A DNA stretch of 64,000 nt from Laccaria trichodermophora. Its lineage: Eukaryota > Basidiomycota > Agaricomycetes > Agaricales > Hydnangiaceae. The stretch is from NCBI GenBank assembly GCA_018417955.1, contig JACTVC010000022.1, forward strand, positions 372,001 through 436,000, read 5' to 3'. Positions within the stretch are counted from its first letter, which is position 1. Every line of letters starts with the position of its first letter. Positions 56,494 to 64,000 of this stretch are shown piece after piece. The notes under the pieces were generated by a model. It was not told the DNA's origin, did no database searches, and saw nothing but the letters and a program-made list of their open reading frames with translations. The position numbers and the translations under genes are program-made.

Positions 56494-58139
56494 TTACAAC
56501 GGCAGTTTACCCTTAAACCAAGCAACCGGGTCAGTCGTCTGTCCCGACTCTCGTTTCGCCTTCGCCCTATCCTTCGTCCCCTTCCGATAATCAGCAACAG
56601 TCCCCAGCGCCTCCCCAGCAAGCGACCCAATAACACTAGGCACAAACGGAATATTCTTCCCTATCCGCGCCCCTTGCTCCTTGAACGTCAAATCCTCCAA
56701 TTGCTCCACCTCCACCTCCACAGTCTCCTTCTCAGCTTCATCCACAACCCCACCCCCAGCAGTGGCTCTCTGGCTCTCAGCTCGTCTCAATTTGGCCTGT
56801 TGCTTCTTCTTCGCGCGGTGATCAGCAACAGCCCCAACAGCTCCACCGACCATCGTGCCGATAACGCTGGGCACGAAGGGGATGTTCGATCCTATTTGTG
56901 CTCCATGCGACGCAAACGTCCATTGCTTCATGCCCTCCAGGTTCTTCTTGTCCTTGTCCACCTTCTCCAGCTTCGCGAGCAGTTCGTCCCGCAACCTCTT
57001 GATCTCCGCCTGCTGTTCTTCGTCTTGCGCCAAACGGGCAGCTTTATACTGCTCACGAAGCCCGTTGATGTCTTCCACATGTTGTGTTTTGAGTTGCGTC
57101 AATTGACTGTCAAGTTCGCGACCTGCATCGGTTTCTGCTAGTGAACGACCGCCCACGATCTCATTCACGACCTTGATCTCGCCAATGGGTGGAAGGTCCA
57201 GGATGGACGATATGACGTTTCGTGCAGACGCAACGGTATTATCGTGGCGAAGGACTTTAGCTCCGTTGTTGACGAACTCTTTGAAGTGGCTGTTCGTGAG
57301 ATCGGCCTCTGTCTTCTCCGCAACGTCACGTCGTGTCTCGTCCCATCTTGTGGTGAGGATGACGACGTTCTTCATGGCGTCAGGCCCACAGAGGCGGGAA
57401 AACATACGAAGATTGCGAGTTGCTGTACCGCCAAAGCGGACGTCGGAGATGCGATGGAGATAGATGAGACCATTCACAGATTTTGCGTTGCGCCTTTCAG
57501 AAAAAAACGTCAGAAAGGTTCAATCAAAATAATCTGAATGCATACCTCTTCAGCAAAAACTCGATCAGATCCTGAAGAAGTTTTGAATCGCTCATGTGTG
57601 CTCGGTTGTCGTCAAAACCAGGAGTGTCGACCAAAGACACCTCCAATTCATCATTTTGGGCGTAATCATAGGTTGAGATATCGCTCGTCTCAGGCTCGAT
57701 GCTCTTTCCAATCTTGACATCCTTATTCCCGGTCAAAAGCCTTATGAACTAAGATGCTCACAATGAGTGTCTGGAGTCTATTCCGGCAGGAGTACAACTC
57801 ACTGATGACTTTCCAGTGCCGGTCTGGCCCATAAGCCTAGCAAAACAACGTAAGCTTTTTGTTAGGGGGAGGAGATTGTCGTAACTTACAAAACCGTGAC
57901 GCTCTTCTGTTGAAGAACAGGAGCACCAGCTTCAGCATTGGCACTGGCGTCATCGCCGGAATCAGACTCCAAATCACTCTCGCTGTCTGACCATGATTTG
58001 AGCTCAGGAATGGTGGGTGCAAACGAAGGAGTTGCTTCGCCCACGCCTTGAGTCGCACCCAATATAAGCCAGTTACACCGCAAGGATAACAATCTCATCA
58101 CCCACCGTTTTTCGTAGGAGCTTCACTATCTTGACTCAT
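56494..58139 (-). CDS. AIG1/septin-like P-loop GTPase with glycine-zipper tail repeats
   Basis: This leftward gene starts at ATG 58139 (MSQDSEAPTKNG). An acidic exon (SWSDSESDLESDSGDD, near 57985) precedes the G domain. The P-loop MGQTGTGKSS is near 57810-57830, then FIRLLTGNKDVKIG, switch-II-like VDTPGFDD (near 57615), GLIYLHRISDVRFGGTATRN (near 57450) and VVILTTRWDET (near 57350), where TRWD may serve as the base-recognition motif. A coiled coil follows (about 57120-56950). Last come two copies of a glycine-rich module, AQIGSNIPFVPSVIGTMVGG and ARIGKNIPFVPSVIGSLAGE, which could insert into or bind membranes. Introns near 57540-57480 and others are short GT-AG. It is divergent from, and paralogous to, the GTPase part of 59334-62317, but lacks any lipoxygenase domain. 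Confidence 0.83.
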
Positions 58140-59333
58140 CCCGGCAGGCAGAGAGAGGAAAGTTGAAGATCTTACGGAAGGCGTCTAGTTATAAGGAGCA
58201 AATACACTTGCACTGCCGATGCCGACTCGTGTAAAAATATATAGAGATTGAGAGCATGTGAACACAAAGGTGTGCTGGTTCTGTTATGTATCGCATTTCG
58301 GAGTTCTTCATCCTCCAGGCATCGGATGTTTTTGGTTCCCCTCGAGTAGCAAATTGGGGGGCGCGTTATCAGAGTCGACACAGGCTAGTTCGCCACATTT
58401 GGTGTCGCTATCTCGCACGGTGGTGACCATTCCACAGCAATCCTTTCTAAAATGTCAGAAACAAAGAACTGAATCTTGATCGTGCGTGCTTACTAGGAAA
58501 ACGTGTATTCCCACCAGGTCCAGTCTCAGCGTTATCGATCCGTGTAACTGGACAACGTGACGATGGTGAGATCAGAAATATGTCAGCCGCCGCCAGGAAC
58601 ATCTGTGTAACGCAATTTCAGAGAGGTCATGATGATGAGCGACGATGAATAGGGCAATGGTAGTGATCAGAGTGAAGTTCAAGTACATTTCTCACGGCCT
58701 CTTATCCTCAAGTTTTGCTCCTCAACAGCCCACCAGTTTGTGCGTATATTTTTCGCTCGTCGGGTCTTTGAATCTTCTGACTCTTCTTCAAAGTGTTTCC
58801 AGCGCACGGTTGGATTTCCCTGACATATGTCGGAGTGAAGAACCGCAAAAGCGCCGTACGCGGCTGAGTTGCCCCGCACTGCAACCGCTTTACCATTAGT
58901 GTATCTATGTCCAATCGCGTTTAATCGATGACGTTGAGGGTCCTGAGGCCTGATGACCATTGACAAGGCACGTTTTGCGCAGCAAGCTTTTCTCATTTTA
59001 ACCAGTGGTGAACTCTTCAGGCTCAACGGATTGGAAGTATGGGAGTGGCTTGAATTCGCTTTGCCAGATAGCAAAGCTATGTAACAACATCAATGGTCAA
59101 AACCGCGTGGATATTCCAAGAGATCTCTCAAGAAGTGGAAAACATCCGATGTCTGGAAGTATAGGAATGCCGAAATGCGATACCTGTGCCTAATATTGGA
59201 AAGCATCCTTCACAAGGACAGCTTGTGTTCACATGTGCGCTATCTACATATATTTATCTACCACTTGGCAGTGCTAATATGCCGGGTCTTTATCAGTTAC
59301 TGTCCCGACGCGATTCCAACCTACTTGCTCGAC
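58140..59333. other. Divergent intergenic region between the two GTPase genes
   Basis: About 1.2 kb separates the start codons. Unsupported open frames occur on both strands (for example 58645-58899), but no motif is recognised. It must hold both promoters unless an unrecognised gene is present. Confidence 0.5.
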
Positions 59334-62317
59334 ATGTCCCAGGACACGAATACTGCGAAAAACGGTGAGTGACCAGATTGCTGGCATGCTTCCCTAATAT
59401 CTCATTCGTCCTATGCTCAGTTACGGAAGACCTCTCCAAGTTGAATTTAAATAACGATGAGAGCCCTACGATCGTGTAAGCCAGGACAATTTACCTCCCA
59501 TTGATGAGAGCTCAATCGTGTCGTTAGCCTCATGGGAATGAGTGGCACTGGGAAATCATCCGTGAGTGGTCTCAATTACACTACAAAGACTTTGGGCGCT
59601 AATAGTATGTTAGTTCATTAAACTTTTGACTGGCAATAAGGACATCAAGATCGGGATGACTATCGACCCCGAAACTAGCGACATCTCGACCTACCAGTTT
59701 ATCAACGATGGGTCGGAAGTGACAATCGTTGATACTCCCGGTTTTGATGACAATCGACCACATATGAGTGATTCGAAGCTTCTCGAGGACACAACCAAGT
59801 TCTTGTTGAAAAGGTATGCGCCGAGGCTTCGTGAACCAATCATTTTCGCTGATATCTCAATTCAAAAGGCTCAACACAAACTCCCTGCAAGGTCTCATCT
59901 ACCTTCACCGCATCTCCGACGTCCGCTTTGGCGGTACTGCGACACGCAACCTGCGTATGTTTTCCCGCCTTTGTGGGCCCGACGCTATGAAGAATGTCGT
60001 TATCCTCACCACGAGATGGGATGAAACGCGGCTCAACGTTGCACAGAGGACTGAGACAGAGCTCATCAACACCTATTTCAAAGAATTCATCGACAACGGA
60101 GCTCAAGTCCTGCGTCATGATAACACCGTTGAATCCGCGCGTGAGGTCATAGCCGCCATCGTCGATCGTCCTCCCATCGCCCACTTGCAAGTCATTGATG
60201 AGATGATGAGCGGGCGTTCATTGTTCGAAACTGAAGCGGGCCGAGAGCTTGACAATCAGCTTTCCAAACTCCATACTCAGCATGTGCAAGAGATCAACGA
60301 CCTTCGTGAGCAGTACAAAACTGCTCGTTCAGCCCGCGACGAGGGTCAGCAGGCGGAGATCAAAAAGTTACGAACCGAACTTATGGTCAAACTTGAAAAG
60401 GTGGACAAGGACAAGAAGAATTTGGAAAGCTTCAAGGACTTGACGTTCGCGGCGCAAGGAGCGCAGATAGGGGAGAACCTCCCTTTCGTACCTCGCAAGC
60501 TTGGTGCATGGGCCGGTGGGAGAGTAGGAACCATTGTGGGCAACCTGGTGAAGAGGGATCGTGATGCATCCCGAAAGTCCGGGAGAGGTGTGTTTGAGTG
60601 GGCTTTCTCGGACATGTATCCGCCTTATCTCAAGACCGTCCCAAAGGCGGACCAAACGAACATCTTGGACATCTTTGACTTTGCTGCCCTCACGGAAACG
60701 GCCGCGACGCTGTTCAGCCAACCTCTTGCAGACATATTGTTCAAGATGCATGACCTTGCGCCTGATTTCAACACTGACCGCACCATGAAGGATCTCGTGG
60801 ACCGTAATCTTAAACTCCACCGCAAGTCACGTCAAGATACCCGCGCCATTCGGAAGCGAGACATGTATTACAACAAAAATATTGGGCTTCGTGATGACTG
60901 GTACACAGATGCTGCGTTTGGTCAGCAGCACTTTACGGGAACGAATACCACCACCATCACCCTTGCACCCTCGCGTTTGATTGACGAATTCAAGACCGTC
61001 GCGCATACCCAGGAACGAGCTGATGTTGAGAAACTCTTGGAATCTCATTCCGTGGATCTGTATGTAGAGGATTACAGCGACTTCCGCACCGCCATGGGGC
61101 TCCCTCCGAGCCACGAGTTTACATCGGAAGGACGTTATGGTTGTGCTGCCGTCGTGCTCTTCCATCTTGAGCCCGAAGGGAAACTACATCCCCTAGCTAT
61201 CACACTCGACCACAGGGGTACCATCCAGGCTTCAGTGACCATCTTCAATCGCCGTATCAGCTCGGCAACTCCAGGAGATGAGTACTCAGACTGGCCATGG
61301 CGTTACGCAAAGATGTGCGCTCAAGTCTCGGATTGGCTTCGCCATGAAGTTGCTGTCCACCTCGTCTATACACATCTCGTCGAAGAAATCATGATTGTTT
61401 CTGCCCATCGCACGCTTGACCTTGACCACATACTCTTCAAGTTATTGGAACCACATTGGAGCACCACTCTCTCGCTGAACGCGGCAGCCCGCGAAACTCT
61501 CGTTCCCAAAATCATCATCGGGATGACTGGTTTCACAGCAAAAGAAACCTATGCCTTCCTCAAAACATCGTACAACAACTTCAATTGGACAGACCACTAC
61601 GTCCCCAATGATTTGCGGAAGCGCGGCTTCCCACCGGAGGACCTGGACAAGCCCAAGTACCACAACTACGGCTACGCACGCAACATTTCCCGCACCTGGG
61701 AGATTCTGCGAAAGTTCGTCAGCAAGGTATTGACAGCTGCGTATCCGGGTGGCGACGCCCAGGTTGCAAACGACCCATCTGTTGCTGCCTTTTGTCAAGA
61801 GGTCCGCTCTGGCTCTGGAGGCCAGCAACCCAGCTTCCCTGAGATCAAGACATTGGATGGGTTGATTGACTTTGCGACCATGTGCATCCATGTCGCATCG
61901 CCACAGCACACCGCGGTCAACTACTTGCAGCAGTATTACCAGACCTTCGTCCCCAATAAGCCATCGGCCCTCTGTGCCAGACTTCCTCAATCATTGACGG
62001 AGCTCCAAGCTTACGGGGAGCAGGATGTGTTGTTGGCTCTCCCCGTCCGTCGGCAACGAGATTGGCTTATCATGGCCCAAGTGCCTTATTTGTTGTCATT
62101 TGAGATGCTGGACGACCAAACGATCCTCCATTATGCGACGACGACCTGCAATGCGTCGTCCACTCCGGAAATCATTCGTGATGCCGCCAAAACACTGAAG
62201 GAAGACCTTGAGGCGTTCCAGTACACAGTTTCGCGGTATAGTCAGGAACTTGATGATCAGAAAACGCCGTATCTTGTTCTGGATCCAAGCAAGACTGCGA
62301 TATCGATTCTCATTTAA
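59334..62317 (+). CDS. Fusion protein: AIG1-like GTPase, coiled coil, lipoxygenase
   Basis: Exons 59334-59364, 59421-59475, 59528-59561, 59614-59813 and 59869-62317 join exactly in frame to 922 residues. Residues 1-230 are a P-loop GTPase: GMSGTGKSS (32-40), FIKLLTGNKD, VDTPGFDD, then HRISDVRFGGTATRN and VVILTTRWDET. A coiled coil (about 230-290) and one glycine-rich module (AQIGENLPFVPRKLG) follow. From about 325 onward the sequence is a lipoxygenase: DDWYTDAAFGQQHFTGTN, LYVEDYSDF, AAVVLFHLEPEGKLHPLAI, then HLVYTHLVEE with iron/manganese ligands His604 and His609. FKLLEPHW leads into NAAAR, and HTAVN gives His787 and Asn791. The protein ends TAISILI, with Ile922 as the C-terminal ligand. Spacing of ligands matches plant and fungal lipoxygenases. 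Lipoxygenases oxygenate polyunsaturated fatty acids. The last exon alone, uninterrupted, contains G-domain motifs and the full lipoxygenase domain, so the fusion is not a splice guess. Confidence 0.9.
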
Positions 62318-62631
62318 ATACTTATGGACGAAGTACGGCGTCGGCCCTCTTGTATGATATATGTAATTCTAGCGTTAAGGAACGTTTGGTTGGTCTGTGT
62401 AATCAAAGTGTTAGGAAAGGATCCATAGAAGACTCAAGGTCTGTACTAGCTCGAGACGATGTGCTCATTGAGAGGGCGTAGATGATGAAGTCTATCCAGT
62501 TTAGGTCTCTTCTCCTTCACGGCTCTTTTGCTTGCACGCTTGTTCAAGGCTATTCTAACCTATTCTAATGAGCTACAAAAGGCGTAATAAAAGTATTCCT
62601 GTCGAAGCAGACATCCTACTATTACTCCCCA
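62318..62631. other. Intergenic stretch between convergent genes
   Basis: It holds the 3' ends of the fusion gene and the DUF2415-like gene. Nothing else is seen. Confidence 0.5.
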
Positions 62632-64000
62632 ATCCACCATTCGGGACCAGGCTTATTTTTCTGCAGATCCCACTCGTAGAGTGTTCCGTTAATTTCAGCG
62701 TACATAGTTGCCCCACTAGGATCGAAGAAAAGAGCATCCACTGCTATGCGCATTCCAGGTTTCCCGAGCCCTTCTAATGGTAAGACAAGAGTTTCTTCCG
62801 TCTCAAACGACGTCGCATCGATTACATGAATGATATTGAAACGGAAGAGAGTATCATGCTAAGGATCCAGACCACCTATTTGAGAGGTAGGTATCAAAAT
62901 GTGAACATAAGACGTACCTCTACAAACACTAGAACTTCATTTCCTGATTTTCCACTGCTGAATTGCAGATGTCGTACAGGCCGGTCATCATACTCAGACT
63001 TGGGGACATCCATGAATGTTTTCAAAGGAACTTTGCTTCGGATCTCCCAAACAGACACTCTGCTGCGAGCCATAGCCATGGCAAACTTGTTCCCATCGGC
63101 AGAAAATGCAAGTACTGGTGCCTGGATGATAGGATATGTTTTTGGGTCCATGGGAATGGGAATAGACATGCGGGAAACAAAGGAAAAGTTCAGATTACTT
63201 GTGCTACCAGTTGAGTCTGAATAGTGAATGTCAATCGTTTCCTTGTCTCGTTTCTTCTCTGCTGCGTTCAGGAGAATGTGTCTGTCAGGGGATAGTATGA
63301 CTTTGAGAACACATTAGAGCAGATTCAACATCAAAATTTGGACAAACCGAGACTATCGTGCTTCGACTTCGAGTTAAGCTTCAGATCATAGTCTATCCTC
63401 CCGGACTCAATTAAAGGAAAATTATCTGAGGCATCAGTTTCGATGCTAGAGATGTCATACAGCTTCCAATGATCGATAAACCGCACCCCAAAAGTAATTC
63501 CCAATGGATTTTCGGTGGATTTTATCAACTTCAAATGAAAGATATTGAAGTGACCATCAGCGCTACCGTTGAAAGACCACAGAGTGCGACCAACACGATT
63601 GTCGGAGCGGATTTCGTGGATCGATAGGTGTAGATAGGTCTGGGAAGTTGTCCTTCCCAAGTACATTGCGAATAGAAGGATCCGATTGCCTTTGATGGGG
63701 GCGAATGTGATTTCTGCTACACGCCGCGACGGATGTCTTGGCACAATAATTCGTGGCTTGACGGCATGATAGTGAGTTGTATACAACGAGCGGCAGGTGA
63801 GCCAACCTCATGTTTTCCGGAGGAATGGATGTTGTGCTCAAAGATCGGACCGTCCCGGTGATAATAAATGATTCCTTTTTGGAGAGGGCAACGAAAGTTG
63901 TCAATTTCAGATTCCTCGTCATCCGTGAATCTGCAAGGTGGACAATACTTAGTGTTCAAACTTTGATACATGCACAAAATTCTCACAATTTGGGATCAAC
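62632..64000 (-). CDS. DUF2415-like WD40-related protein, partial (N-terminus beyond the window)
   Basis: Read leftward from the window edge, exons contain CPLQKGIIYYHRDGPIFEHN (near 63880), VAEITFAPIKGNRILLFAMY (near 63700), LLFAMYLGRTTSQ and WSFNGSADGHFNIFHLKLIK. Then come VLAFSADGNKFAMAMARSRVSVWEIR (63120-63030) and PVRHLQFSSGKSGNEVLVFVE. The last exon carries IHVIDATSFETEETL and MYAEINGTLYEWDLQKN, stop at 62632-62634. The VSVWEIR blade followed by an HLQFS-type blade fits the fungal DUF2415 family, which has a beta-propeller-like C-terminal half. Several GT-AG introns of about 50 nt are implied. The function is unknown, and exon borders are approximate. Confidence 0.6.

Noticed and set aside
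57173..57463. Rightward open frames over the leftward GTPase gene
   Set aside because: They are antisense shadows of a gene supported by motifs and by its paralog.
1..64000. CRISPR arrays, bacterial operons or ribosome binding sites
   Set aside because: Spliced genes, a nuclear-type tRNA intron and eukaryotic families show that this is fungal nuclear DNA; the tandem repeats have no unique spacers.

Overview
The window looks like nuclear DNA of a mushroom-forming basidiomycete (Agaricomycetes). The reasons are many GT-AG introns of about 45-65 nt, a tRNA-Leu with an intron after position 37, HSPA12-type Hsp70 paralogs, a NACHT-TPR protein with an MLKL-like N-terminal region, and many non-autonomous DNA transposons. 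No species can be named. Exon joins below were made by eye from reading frames, splice signals and comparison between paralogs inside the window.

Layout. 1-11.2 kb is repeat-rich. The outer arm of a palindromic element (1-2080) precedes a WD40 gene, then an SPT5/KOW-like gene that is split by a second, complete 3.9 kb palindrome (7070-10963, arms about 1.63 kb). 11.2-17 kb holds two small unrecognised genes, a hAT-type MITE with a perfect 8-bp target duplication, and a 1.18 kb terminal-inverted-repeat element. 17-26.2 kb holds an NLR gene (MLKL-like, NACHT, TPR) flanked by two decayed ABC-ATPase genes pointing away from it. 26.2-30.5 kb has a SINE-like stretch, a pepsin-type aspartic protease and a BTB protein.

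31-56 kb is an expansion island. Five HSPA12-like Hsp70 genes (two with frameshifts) are interleaved with three intact members and one truncated member of an unrecognised coiled-coil family. One 3.18 kb block carrying both families is duplicated in tandem. An SDR-like pseudogene and a tRNA-Leu(AAG) lie inside the island. 56.5-62.3 kb carries two divergent paralogous GTPases. The rightward one runs without interruption into a complete lipoxygenase domain with all five expected metal ligands. The window ends in a partial DUF2415-like gene.

The strongest candidate for something undescribed is the GTPase-coiled coil-lipoxygenase fusion. Next to the NLR and the Hsp70/coiled-coil expansion it suggests a fast-evolving stress or self/non-self accessory region, but that functional link is inference only.
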